A DNA stretch of 64,000 bases from Litoditis marina (taxonomy: Eukaryota; Nematoda; Chromadorea; Rhabditida; Rhabditidae), in contig OZ038440.1 in the NCBI GenBank assembly GCA_964036275.1, positions 10,887,690 to 10,951,689 of the forward strand, in the 5' to 3' direction. The position numbers and the translations under genes were made by a program. Positions 24,806 to 36,100 of this stretch are shown here, piece by piece (the first letter of the stretch is position 1; each line of letters starts with the position of its first letter). The notes beneath the pieces were generated by a model, which was not told the origin of the DNA, made no database searches, and saw only the letters and a list, made by a program, of their open reading frames with translations.

Positions 24806-26030
24806 ATGATGTTCGTGTTTGCCTTGGCTCTACTGGTATCCTCTGTCAGTGTGTTGGCCCAAGAAAAACAAGTAGCTGAACAAAGCACGGTAACATACAA
24901 TTTTTTTTCTCTTTTCTGATTACTGGAAGGCTGGAACTAGGAAATGCTTCTACCAGTTTGCAGACCCGCATGTTGTCAAAATGAACGTTGTGTGTACTAA
25001 AAAGTACAGAGATCATAATGTTCCAGTTCATCAGATGTACGCCCTCATCTCAGGTGACAGATTGTCCATTAAATGTAAACTTATAAAGTATATAATGGTT
25101 AAACATAAAGTTCACAGGATGTTTCTACCGTACCAACAGCGGATCCTGCGCCAGAAATCATGATTCATGGCCTCAAGAAAAGACAAACATCGGCTTTGAA
25201 GAAAAGATCCATTGAAGATCAAAATGTCCTGACACAAGAAGAAAAAGCAGCCGAACACAACACGGTAACATATAAGATGTTCTCCTTTCTCAATACTGAG
25301 AGGCTGGACCTAGGAAATGATTCTACAAATTGACAGACGTTCGAATGTAGCCAGCATTAACATTGAGTGTCCTTCAAAGAAAAGTAGAGAGATCATAATT
25401 TTTCCGATTCATTAGATATATGGGGAACATTGACTTTTTACTCCCACCTGAATTTGTATTGCGTTTGGGGAATTGTAGTTTGACCCCCACACCCCCCCCC
25501 CCCCTCACCGGGGGGTGATAACTCAATTTATCACCTGCAATACAAAAGTTTGAGGGTGGTGGGTAAAAAAAACATTTCCGGTATTGAAGTTCAGCCCCCC
25601 CACTCATTGAAGTTTGACCCCCCACCATTGAAGGTCTACCCCCGGCCGACCCAGGTGGGGGGTAAATAGTAAATGTCGAAGTTGATTTTTGACCCCCCCC
25701 CCCCTCTCCTAGATTTTCAGGTTTTAGCTTGGGTGGGGGGTTGAAGTGCTACGGGGGGGGGACTCAACTAAAGTGGGGGACGATACTTCAATTTTCCCGA
25801 TAAATGGCCTTATCTCAGATGACAGAGTTTTCTTTAACTGTGATTTCAAAAAATATAAAATTGTCAAATACCAACTATCAAATTCACAGGATGTTTATAC
25901 CGTACCAACTGCCGAGCCTGTGCCAGAAATCATGCTTCATGGCCTCAAGAAAAGACAAACTTCCGCTTTGAAGAAAAGATCGCAAAGTGCAAGGAAAAAG
26001 AGCGAACAACTGGGGGCTCTCAGGAAATGA
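24806..26030 (+). CDS. Secreted KKR-rich peptide precursor, locus 5
   Basis: Three phase-0 exons: 24806-24889, 25118-25264 and 25890-26030, giving 123 residues. The signal peptide is MMFVFALALLVSSVSVLA, followed by QEKQVAEQST. Exon 2 is a full module (DVSTVPTADPAPEIMIHGL, KKR, QTSALKKR, SIEDQNVLTQEEKAAEHNT). The last exon has the full HGLKKRQTSALKKR core but a shorter tail, SQSARKKSEQLGALRK. TTTCAG lies one base before the double ATG. Intron 2 contains an unusual C- and G-rich tract (25440-25760). Orientation is opposite to loci 3 and 4. Role unknown; see locus 1. Confidence 0.78.
25440..25760. repeat. C/G-homopolymer-rich degenerate repeat in intron
   Basis: Several runs of 6-13 C or G are spaced by pieces such as GAAGTTTGACCCCC. 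It looks like a degenerate tandem array of a TTGAAGTTTGACCCCCC-type unit in both orientations. It lies wholly within intron 2 of locus 5. Confidence 0.6.
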
Positions 26031-26446
26031 TGATCAGCTTGAAAATTGTCAACGAAGATTTGAATCGATAAACAAACAATATTTTTCGATGAACCTTCAT
26101 TTAATTTGTCCACGGTTTCGTATACGTGTAAAACAGGAGTTCAATTTATTTCAACGGGATGAAGTCCACAAATAATAGTGACCTAGTTCATTGAATACAC
26201 GATCTGAGCTCACATATCAGAGCTGTCTTTAAATATCGGGTCACCGCGTGACCTACCTTCAGAGTACGTTTGCTAAAGCATCACGACACCTTCATTCTTT
26301 TCTATTTTTCGATTTCTCCTGAAACATTTGCCATTTTTCTGCTCTCACATCCTACATAATAGTGCACGAAGCGAGAGACGCATGATAGATTGTGGGTACC
26401 GGAAATTTTCTAGCAAACGCACTCAAAATATATTGTCAATTTTACA

Positions 26447-26536
26447 GTCACGTGAAACATGTTAGCCACAGTAGATCTCAAAAACGTACAATGACAAAGT
26501 GCACGATTCCTCATTAGAAAGCTAACGTCACGTGAA
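26447..26536 (+). repeat. Dispersed CACGTG-type repeat, copy 3
   Basis: Same family as 1411-1506, starting GTCACGTGAAACATG and ending GCTAACGTCACGTGA. It lies about 80 bp beyond the stop codon of receptor C. Confidence 0.7.
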
Positions 26537-26614
26537 TATTCACTTTACTTCTGGTATAATATGTCAAATACAATAAAGATGCCGTACACAAATTAGTTTA
26601 TTGGTTTTATTGTT

Positions 26615-28403
26615 TTACATCGGAGTCATTGAGTGTCGATACGTCATAGTTTCCTGGGGTACAACAGTGGACTCTCTCCTCCATATTTTTTCCATAGGCT
26701 TGAATATCGATCTCAAAGCTTCCCGATATGGCCGCATGTAGATCAAATTGACAGTACTCATTTGAAGACTGATGAGCATTACCGGCGAAATGAGGATAGT
26801 GAACAGAGGATATCTGAAGAACCATTAAAATTCCAATAAAAGTTTGAAAACCGAACATGCAACGTAATGGTAGATTTCGTATAAAAAGCTAAATCTAGAG
26901 CAAAGGTATTACGCACAGAGATCTTTTCGAAATCATTCCTAATAAAAGTTATCAAAAACATAGTATTCCATATACTAATCCCTGTACTCACCTAGTTAGC
27001 CATGTTTGATCATACAGTACCAACAAGACAATGGAAATTGGTAGCAGAAATATGGAAACAACCGCAATCAAGAAATAGAGGAATAGAACTATGGAGACCG
27101 TTTTGAACTTGTCAAAGCTCGCCTGTGATATCAGCGATTTCCGTTTCTGTATTTTTTGATACGTCCTGAAAAGTTCACAGTCATATTCAAAGAATGGTTG
27201 AAACATCTGATTTTCTAACAGAGCTGTCATTATGCATAGTTTCTGATGTAACACGTTTTACGTGATTGATTAGTCATTTAGTTCTACTATACCACAGCCA
27301 GCAAACTACAAACCGCAGATTACTGTACCAGCTGCACAGTATGATATCGCGTCATCGAAAACACTGTTAATGGAATATAATCATACCCGGTCTTATTCCG
27401 GGTAAAAATCACAATAACTCACATGACAACCATAATTCCTGCTGCAGTCATGACGAAAATGAAACCTGCAGTGGCCTCGTAAACAAGAATCATGGTGGAT
27501 ACTCGCTCAAACTGAAGAGAAACACATGTACAAATTGGTGAAAAGCTAGTTGTTGAATGGTGATGGTATGCGAGTTACCATGAAACTTAAAGTGTTTTTG
27601 GTTAAGTAGTTGTTTGTATATTTATGTTTCATCAAAGGTGATTTAGTTTTGTTTGCTTGGCCTTAAATGGGAATTTTATTCACACATTTCTTTGAAGACA
27701 GGTGTTTCCCGATTTGAACAAGTTATTGAAAGACAGGAACTTTCTTACAATTCATATTTCATGAAGAATGTCAGAGAAACCTCAATCCACCCACACAGCA
27801 TAAAGAACTGAAACTTACTGTTAGTAACAACGCTGCTTTAGTGTATCTCATATATGTTTTTGGAAGTGTCACCAGATCTTGCAGGCTACGTTCCCAATGA
27901 ATAGCAAAATAATATAGAACACTATCGAATGCTATGAAACACAAATAGGTCACTATTGAACCGATGCAAAGCATTTTTATCAATCGTTTTATGTGAGAAT
28001 GTGTGACTATAATTATGTTGTAGAGAAGAGAGAATAGTATTCCGAATAATATAAGCGCAATGGTGCACATTGTAATATAGAACTGAACTCCGGTAGATAT
28101 TTGGGATCCGGAGAAGAGACCGTTATTTAGAATAACCGGATACGGAAATATGAAGAATGGTTGATAGGCGATTGCGACGAAGTTCGAGAGACAAGCCGGT
28201 ACAATTGTCAGAAGCAGTAGAATCATTTTGTACGAGGCGAACAGAGTAGTACTGTAGGATCTGACGACGTAAATGGTGAATAGCACGCAAATGTCACTGA
28301 CAACTGCGTACGAAAGGAACAAGTACATTTGTAGCGAGAAAAGATTCCTTTCCGAGTTAACTTGCACAGCTCTTTCGAATCCAGAGAGATTGTAGCTTGA
28401 CAT
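26615..28403 (-). CDS. 7TM chemoreceptor C, Srh/Sri-like
   Basis: Four exons on minus: 27819-28403 (585 nt), 27423-27511 (89 nt), 26992-27165 (174 nt) and 26615-26813 (199 nt), 348 residues, all junctions with GT/AG and matching phase. There is an N-terminal NLS sequon at residue 5. Membrane segments lie at about 25-48, 58-80, 100-127, 140-166 (exon 1), exon 2, the middle of exon 3 and the start of exon 4. Motifs: IFPYPVI, HWERS, RTYQKIQKRK at the start of the third intracellular loop, and MRPYREAL after TM7 with a cytoplasmic tail of about 40 residues. The start ATG follows a TTTTAG acceptor by three bases. Complete and apparently intact. Confidence 0.9.
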
Positions 28404-28988
28404 ACTCTAAAACGTGGTTAATTTTCATGAATGAATGAATTCAGTAAGAATAAGGTCACGAGAGTTCAAGTTCTACGTAGCTCCACAAACCATGAAGTAC
28501 AACATGCTTAATGACAGAATGTAAAAAGAAGATACCATACAAGCAAAATTACATATTGGAGACTGAAAAACTTATACTGATTCCAGATAGTAGAAATACT
28601 ATAAAATTGTATTGAAACACTTTTTCATAAATTGAAAACACTTGTCAAAAAACAAAGTCACTGGTTAGTTGAACAACGAAACTCATAGACAAATGAGACC
28701 ATCGCCTACAAAGAACAAAGTTAGCAGCAACAAACTCCGCCTTTCTGTGTAAAACAAATAATTTTCATGCAGTGTTATTATCAAACGCGAAAAAAGGCTC
28801 AATTGGAACCAGAAATAGATTGCTCAGTGACCAATAATTATATTTAGTCGGATTATGCATTCCGCTTAGTTGCAACGGGTTATTACCGAGAATAATTCAG
28901 TGGAAGTGAATGTTGAATTTTAGAACACAATCTCACACGCTTGGTGAATCATCATTGAACAACAAACAGGTGAAATGGGCGAATTCAC

Positions 28989-29222
28989 GGTCACTGGAGA
29001 ACCGAACCGAACCGACTGAACCGACCGAACCGCGCATTCTAAATCGGGCGATTCTCCAGTGAAAGTTTTGAACCGAACAAGTAGTATACAAGATAAAATA
29101 AATGGATCCCCGGTTCCGTTTCTATCCGTTTCCTGGTGAAGTGTTTGGTTCGTTCGGTTCGGTTCTCCAGTGACCGGTTCGCGGTTTGGTTCGGGAAGGA
29201 CCCAGTTCTCCAGTGAATTGGC
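28989..29222. repeat. Foldback repeat with GAACCG/CGGTTC arms
   Basis: The left arm GGTCACTGGAGAACCGAACC at 28989 is mirrored by GGTTCGGTTCTCCAGTGACC ending at 29175. A further TTCTCCAGTGAA copy sits between and beyond. Related sequence occurs at 31150-31310 and 36248-36506. Confidence 0.7.
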
Positions 29223-30428
29223 CGGTGAAACGAAGATGAGAATCAGTAATAGTCGAATGTGAAATTTCAAATTTATATTTCTCTTATTGTCATGTACACA
29301 GTTTCCGACGGAAAACCAGGAGAAAAACATTAGATTTCAACCATTCAAAAAGCAGTCCAAATTAGCTCAACCTCGCATTGAAATGCTGTAGCTTATGCTT
29401 CTTGTACACGTACACTGTACGTCACTCAAAAACTTACAAGATAAATATTTGCCTGGTTACTGTAGTAATAATGTTGAATCAATTTCCGCATTGATGCAAA
29501 AAAATACTCATTCGGAAGTCACCTTTGCTCGCAACAAATATTTCTCTCCGCGAACAACCAAAAGAGTAATTGGTACGCTAATGCTAGATCACGACTCAAA
29601 TGATTGTAGTGTGGACAAATTCTGCTAACTAAATCTTCAGTCGAGAAACAAATTCTGAAAAGAATGTTCGTTTGCAAACTGTTGAGAACATAGACACGTG
29701 AGACGTGGGAAACTCAAATGAATTCCAAAGATAAATGTACAATTTTCCGCGTGTGTACAACGTTCTCTCATATTCATATTTGTTCAACGTGACTATCTCA
29801 TTCACTTCTCTCCCCCCCCCCCATGATTAGGAGCATCTTCACCAGAGAGGTCGCGTCCTACATGGGAAGATTACACAGCAGAGTTCTTGTAGTAAAACAG
29901 TAAATTTGAAGATGTAGAGCCCGCAAAACTCATGGTATCACTACTAATCAGAACAATTTTTAGCACTGCTACTCTTTGTGGTTGTCGCTCACAGTCAGTA
30001 AAAACCGCATAGATGTACCTCAGAAGTTGTTGGGAGCTAAGACAATCCAGGTATAACACCCACCGTGACTTCATTCGGAGACGTAAATGAAATACGACAG
30101 TAATCATTGTTATCGTCCATTCAAATTATACGTGACGATTGTTATTGTAACAAACGTATGTTTATCTAACATGTCTCAAATCCAATTACTAGCCACAACA
30201 CTTTTGATCTACACTGCTTTCGCCTATGTCGAGTGAACTGGACTGCCTGCCACTAACGGAGAGGAAACAAAATAGAATGAATGTTAGTACTAGTGATAAT
30301 AAAATGTTGAGGTGAATATTGAATGAAATGAATAAAACCTTGAATCCACGTGTGGAGTCCAGTTGTCTAAATAGTTACTCGTGTGATCTGAGAACACTTC
30401 AGTCATTTAGTTTATAGTGGTCGCTCAA

Positions 30429-30530
30429 AAGAAGGCGGGGTATACGGTATATGTCACTTTGTGCTGTGTAAGAACACACACAAACCGATTCGTCCACAAC
30501 AAGTTGGTATAGTGGTTAGCATCCGCATGA
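30429..30530 (+). repeat. tRNA-Asp-like SINE-type repeat, copy 2 (truncated)
   Basis: The leader GAAGGCGGGGTATACGG through TTTGTGCTGTGTAA precedes an A box (GTTGGTATAGTGGTTAGCAT). It matches the inverted copy at 4151-4269 but breaks off before a B box. Confidence 0.55.
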
Positions 30531-31149
30531 GGCGGATATTCTATAAATTTGATATTTTTTTAATATCAAATTGTTTGTCAAAAATGTGCACTGTATGTTC
30601 GCTCAAGGCATCAAAACCTGTTTTCAAACAGTAATTGGAATCAAAACGTGTTACGTGTAATACATGAGTTTGTAACAATAACAGTACCGTTATGTGTAAT
30701 TTGGATGGTCGATAACAGTAATTATCTTGGTTGTTATCTATCCGAAGTGATGAATATTAATTACCCTCAAAACACTTTCCCAGAAACCAACGTGTTTCGG
30801 GAAGGTAGATAAGCTATTCGTTGCTGTTAGAAACCAAAAATTGGATTTGAGCTCTGATATTCCGGGCAAAATTAACATGTCGCTCTGTATGTAGAATAAA
30901 CCACTGTTCCAATTATAGGCGCAGATCGAAACTTATGCTGTGTTTGAAGATCAAAGTTCAGTTTGGTGAAACGCAGTTCTATGATGATGTCAATCGAAAT
31001 TCGTGAAAGGAGAAATTCGTTCTGTAACATAACTTAGGTGTTTACAACCGCGAAGAATCGCCGTCCACTGTACCAACTGTCAATTGGCAACAGGCAACTT
31101 GGTTGAAACAAGCGCTCACTCATTTCCGCAGTGGCAAGAAAAGTATTAC

Positions 31150-31310
31150 AATCAAAGGCCAGTTCACTGGATCACTGGGGAACCGATAAGCGTTCGCTTC
31201 AGAATATCGGGTCGGTCGGTTCGGTTGGTTTGGGTTGGGTTCGGTGCTTCAGTGACCGGTTCGCAGTTCGGTTCGGGAATTGTCCGGTACTCGAGTGAAT
31301 TCGCCACAAT
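31150..31310. repeat. CGGTTCGG-rich repeat fragment
   Basis: Contains TCGGTCGGTTCGGTTGG and CAGTGACCGGTTCGCAGTTC, matching parts of 28989-29222. No clean second arm was seen. Confidence 0.5.
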
Positions 31311-31859
31311 CAAACTAAATTATACAGGGTTCTCACAACTGTGTTGTGGTTTGATCTTGTACAAATATCTAAGTTCGCCTCGAACGCACCAGATTCGAGC
31401 TAAAACACGGAAGATAGAAAAAATGACCATGTCTAGTTTCATGAAAAGAAACCTCTCGATTTTTTCTTTTTCATTTCAAATGACCGATGAATTTCAGATC
31501 TTACCTAACTTCCGTTTATTCCACAGGTGTTTTTTTTTACAAAAACGACCATATATGGAGAACAAATTGCACAGCATAACCCTCACTATGGTCAAGGCAA
31601 AGATAAGGGTCGCAACCCTATTCCTTTGGTATTCTGAGGTTGTTTCCGTGAATATATAAACAGTGGGATTATTGTGGATTAAACCATCATTTAAAGCCCG
31701 CCGGGACCAAACTACAAACACAGCACATGGAGCTCTACTTTTTCTATTGGAAGTGGTGAAATCTTCGTTGTAGGTTGATTTCGACACTCGTCATCATTCA
31801 ATATTTATGTTTTATCCCAAAAGCAACAAGGTCAAACTATAAATACAGTGAATGGGAGC

Positions 31860-32002
31860 TGTGGCCGTATTGACCAATATCCCGGGAAGGTAAAAAAGCT
31901 TCCCGCGCCTCTGGACCCCCCTCACCAGCACACTATTTTCGTGCTCTACCTTCCCGCGGGAAGGTATTTTAGCTTCCCCGGACATTGGTGAATACGGCCA
32001 CA
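31860..32002. mobile_element. Foldback (MITE-like) element, 143 bp
   Basis: TGTGGCCGTATTGACCAAT and CCCGGGAAGGT on the left are mirrored on the right by ACCTTCCCGCGGGAAGG and ATTGGTGAATACGGCCACA. The arms are about 50 bp with few mismatches. No target-site duplication is obvious. Confidence 0.65.
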
Positions 32003-32109
32003 GAAGGGATGTGTTTATCTGTTTTCTATGTAGGAACCCTGCAATTTCGCTGTATGTTCCCATGTATACTTTTCTAGTATATAGTAAGTAGTGAGTCACT
32101 TCGCAGTCC

Positions 32110-32310
32110 CTTCAAAGTGCAAGGGCCAGCAAATGAGGGGATATGGGGGCGACAGCCGGACCAAACCACGTCGCCAACGAGAGAGAGCCCGCGACTGTCG
32201 GAGACGCAGACGAGAAGACGGAGCGAGAGAGTATGGGCGCGGAGAGACCCAGAGTGCGACGCGAGTGTCGCGCGTCGCGGTCGGTCAGCCTGTCGCTCGA
32301 CATAAGTTCC
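32110..32310. other. GC-rich island, nature unknown
   Basis: About 200 bp far richer in G+C and CpG than its surroundings, with GACGCGAGTGTCGCGCGTCG among other stretches. Several frames stay open through it because of its composition and encode Arg-rich sequence. I do not assign a gene. It lies about 900 bp upstream of the MADF-BESS gene. Confidence 0.4.
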
Positions 32311-32819
32311 GACTTATTATTCTGGTCGTTCGATCGCTGTTCATAATTAGATACAAACAAGTTATTCATGTTGCAGATTTGTTATAAATGGTTTTGTTGT
32401 ACCTCAATGTATTATAATATATCTCGCAGTTATGTATCGGTTTCAAATGCAAGAGTATTGAGTGAAATGCGCAAATTTTCTTATAATTTTTTTCATTTAC
32501 TACACACACGTAAAAACTCTGAAATGAGGCAATTCTATTTAAAATGTTTTGATAATTGGTATTTCATTGGGAGTTTTATGTTGATGTTTGTTACATTTCT
32601 AATTCTGTCTCACGAAATCTGCATAACTATTCTTCCAGTGTCCATTTCGAAAAATATAAGTTCCATATTCAAATACGTCTACAACATGGTTTCGTGCTCA
32701 TCATAAAGATAATATTTTTGCAATTTCACTGATCCAGAACTGTTGAATCCATTGCAATATTGTATATGGTCTTAAATCTGACTAATAATACTCTATCTCA
32801 CTTCACTTGTCTATATATA

Positions 32820-33056
32820 GTTAGGATCACTATCTCTACTCTGTATCTCACGCATACTCTCTTCACCCCATACCCTCTTAGTTAGGAGTCACTCTTGCTG
32901 TCTCTCACGCATACTCTCTCCATCCCTTACCATCTTCGTTAGGGGTCACTCTCTCTGTCTCTCACGCATCCTCTCTCTCCCTTACCCTCTTGTCTCTCAC
33001 CCTCTTTAGTTTTGTCTCTATCACTCTACCCTCTCACTCTCTTTCTCCTTTATCTG
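32820..33056 (+). repeat. Pyrimidine-rich tandem repeat
   Basis: Three units of about 58-61 bp start at 32820, 32881 and 32938, each beginning GTTAGG and containing CTGTCTCTCACGCATACTCT or a close variant. CT-rich decay continues to about 33056. A TATATATAG lies at the left edge. Confidence 0.7.
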
Positions 33057-33193
33057 GTCACACCATGTAATTTATGTCTTTGTTGAATGAATTTGAAAAA
33101 AATTATGGAAGTTGTGAGTTGTTTGTTAGAACTATTCGAGCTATACATGTTTCACACATAATTTATCTCTCACTCTAACTTATCATTTCAGTC

Positions 33194-36100
33194 ATGCCTG
33201 GACTAGAAAATATTACTCAATGGACCGATCCCTCGCGAACGTTTCTCATTCAGGAAATCAAAAAGAGACCGGTGAGGATCTTTATACAATTGCCTCTATA
33301 AACGAAGGAAAAACAATAGAAGACGCTGTGGCGCACATGTGTTTCCCATACTAGATACGGCACAAGCCCGCGCCTGGCGAGGCGCTGTTTTGTATTTGCC
33401 AACGAAACGATAGAGATCGAATCGAAAGCGACGGCCATACTATATCCCCCATTGGGTTCCTTGTGGGCTGGAGGGAAAGGCCGGGACATGACACTACCCG
33501 GGGGTGTCACGTTCTCAAAGGACTACTATTTTTGGAAGCCCCTCTTAGGAGCGGGCTGATATTGATATAGTGTGAAGTAAAGAGAAATTAAAAGTTCCGT
33601 TAGTTTGGAATCTTGTTATTGATAGTTCATCCAAATTTTAGAAACTCGCACCTTATTCACGGCAAGGTAGAGTCCTCACACTTCCTAAGTGGCCTCCTAC
33701 AGTATGCATCTTGTGAAGACTTTACTGTGAGCGTGAATTACACTTATTGTTTCTAGATCATCTGGGAACGCGAGGTGGCCCCCGACAGTATTCAGAAGAT
33801 GTCGAAACATCAGGCTTTCATAGACGTGTCCAGAATCATGAGCACCACCTTTCCCCAAGCTGCACCATATACAGGTAATACAGTAATTGACATTTTACAA
33901 CTCTGCCTCTTACATAACTCGAATTCAGACCAAATCTCGTTGTACTCTTTGTGTTGCAGCACGGATAATTTCATAAATATAGTAGAAAACCAAAATTCGT
34001 TGTAGTTTGATCTGGGTACACGCTATATATTACGCTTTTCGAACGAAAATGAACGAGATCAAACTACAAACACGGACGGATATGCAGATAGGCTATCCGG
34101 TGTTCTGTATTAAGTAGATACTTTTCGTTCAACACGGATACTTCACTGGCATAAATGAACGAACAAATTTAGCAATAGCGAATTTAATAATGTGGAGCCA
34201 GCCGACTGGAGCGATACTGATGTGGAATTTCAGAAATCGGAAAAGCTGTCAGGAACCACTTTTATTTATTATTATTAATTATAGTTGACGACGTTCGCAC
34301 ACAGTTCAAGAATCTGAAAGACACCTTCGTCAGAAAGCTGCGGTACAAAAATGAAGGAAAGTGAGTGATCTTGTATCGAATCATTAATCTTCTTGAGTTG
34401 GATTGATATAAGCTCTGGAGTTGTTCAGTTTTTGATCTGAGAAGTGTTTTTGACCTCGGCGAACGGAAGGAATATTTTTGTGAAAGACGTTTCGAGAGGA
34501 ATAAACTTTTTAAATAGATAAATTTTCCAGATACTCGTATGATTCCCAAAAAGAGCCGACGTGGAAGTTCTACAAAATGCTGTCATTTCTGGACGAAAAG
34601 AAGAAAAGTGTGGAGGAAGCCGTCTCGAACCTCATTGCAGCGGAGCAGCCGATGTTCGACCTAACCAGTGTACAGGGGAATAACGGGTGAGACTGGTTTC
34701 GTATACAATGTTTTCCTGTGTGTGTAGTTTGATCTCAGTGCATTTCAGGCGAATGCGGTAAATCACTCGGTTGCGTGCATATCAGACTACTCGTATTTCG
34801 TTACTTCCATTACAAACTTTATTTCCAAGGCAAAGCCTGAAATATTAGTGTAACTGCTTTTCAGACTTGAACAAGTCAAATGCGAGGTGACTCCCTATGA
34901 CCACAGTAACCACAGTGCGGCTTCTAGTGAAGAGCAGATGCTCTCCCTTTTTGCTCAGGTGAGTGGATTATGAAGAACTAAAAGTACAGTTTTAGTTTCA
35001 TCAATTCTTTTTATTATAAATGTAAAACCTGTTTTTTTAGTATATTTTCGACAATTGCAATGCTGAACTACCAATTGTGGGCTGTCGAAAAGTCGAATAT
35101 CATAGTTTATTGGGTCAAATCATCTAATATTTCTTATACCTAACTGCTAACGGAAATAACTTTGTAAACATTGACATTGACATTTGATCATACGACTTGA
35201 TATTCTCGAATGTGCTTGATTCAAAATTGAAAGTACTGTTCTGTATTTCAGACCTACAAAGAACAGACTCCGGTTCAAGGGGAAGTTGCTGACTACTCTT
35301 CTCTACCCAGCGTATCTCAGGTAATCAATTTTCACCTCGTCTACCAATCCATGAAGCGTTTGAAAATATTCTCCGAAATTTCTCCCTTAGTTCTTGAGTG
35401 CAACAGTGATAGAAAAGAAGACAACTATTGTAAGTTGTAATACACCATTTTCCTTTAGTTCTAGGTCAGTTACACTTATAACACAACACGTGAAAAGTAT
35501 ATGATCAGTCCTGGTTACGTGCATGCACTCTAGCACTAAACGAAATACTCACGCAAAAACGTGAACCTTCGTCCTGTATTTCAAGCCACACATGTGCTTC
35601 ACGTTCTGAATACTGTAGTTATGTCTCATTGTTATCTAGCGTGGGTAGAATTATATATTTCGTTTCAGGTCAGCGGCACCATTCTTCCCAAAATTTTTGC
35701 TGCCACACCGTCTGCAAAGGTGATATTTTGTACCTGTTTCATCATATATTTTCTGTAAATGAGGCTCCAATCGTTGTTTCCGAAAAAATGGTGGGAAGGT
35801 TTTTATACTATTCGGCGCAATTGGAAAGTTTCTACGGTCTTCATTAATTTATTTCGTTACAGACACCTTCTCATAAAAACTCTGACTTTGGCAATACGGG
35901 ACAGTCATCTGGCAGTCATGACGAAGATGAGGAGCCTCGCCGGAAAAGGGTATGCTTACTAGAACTAATTTTGATCTGGGGAATATTTTACCTATACCCC
36001 CTCTCATTTTCATTCTATGTTCTGAGTAAAAAGCATCATATTTAACTAACTACAACTGTAAATTAGCGGCTGTAAATTATAGACAATTTGAAAACAAAAC

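Larger units (their letters stand above)
28404..33193. other. Repeat-rich intergenic region
   Basis: No supported gene in nearly 5 kb. It contains CCGAAC foldbacks (28989-29222, 31150-31310), a tRNA-like repeat (30429-30530), a foldback element (31860-32002), a GC-rich island (32110-32310) and a pyrimidine-rich tandem repeat (32820-33056). The 191-codon + frame at 31084-31659 overlaps the CCGAAC repeat and has no domain. Confidence 0.5.

Noticed and set aside
31084..31659. 191-codon + frame
   Set aside because: The first third is read from a CGGTTCGG repeat, there is no recognisable domain, and no ATG context or splice neighbours support it.
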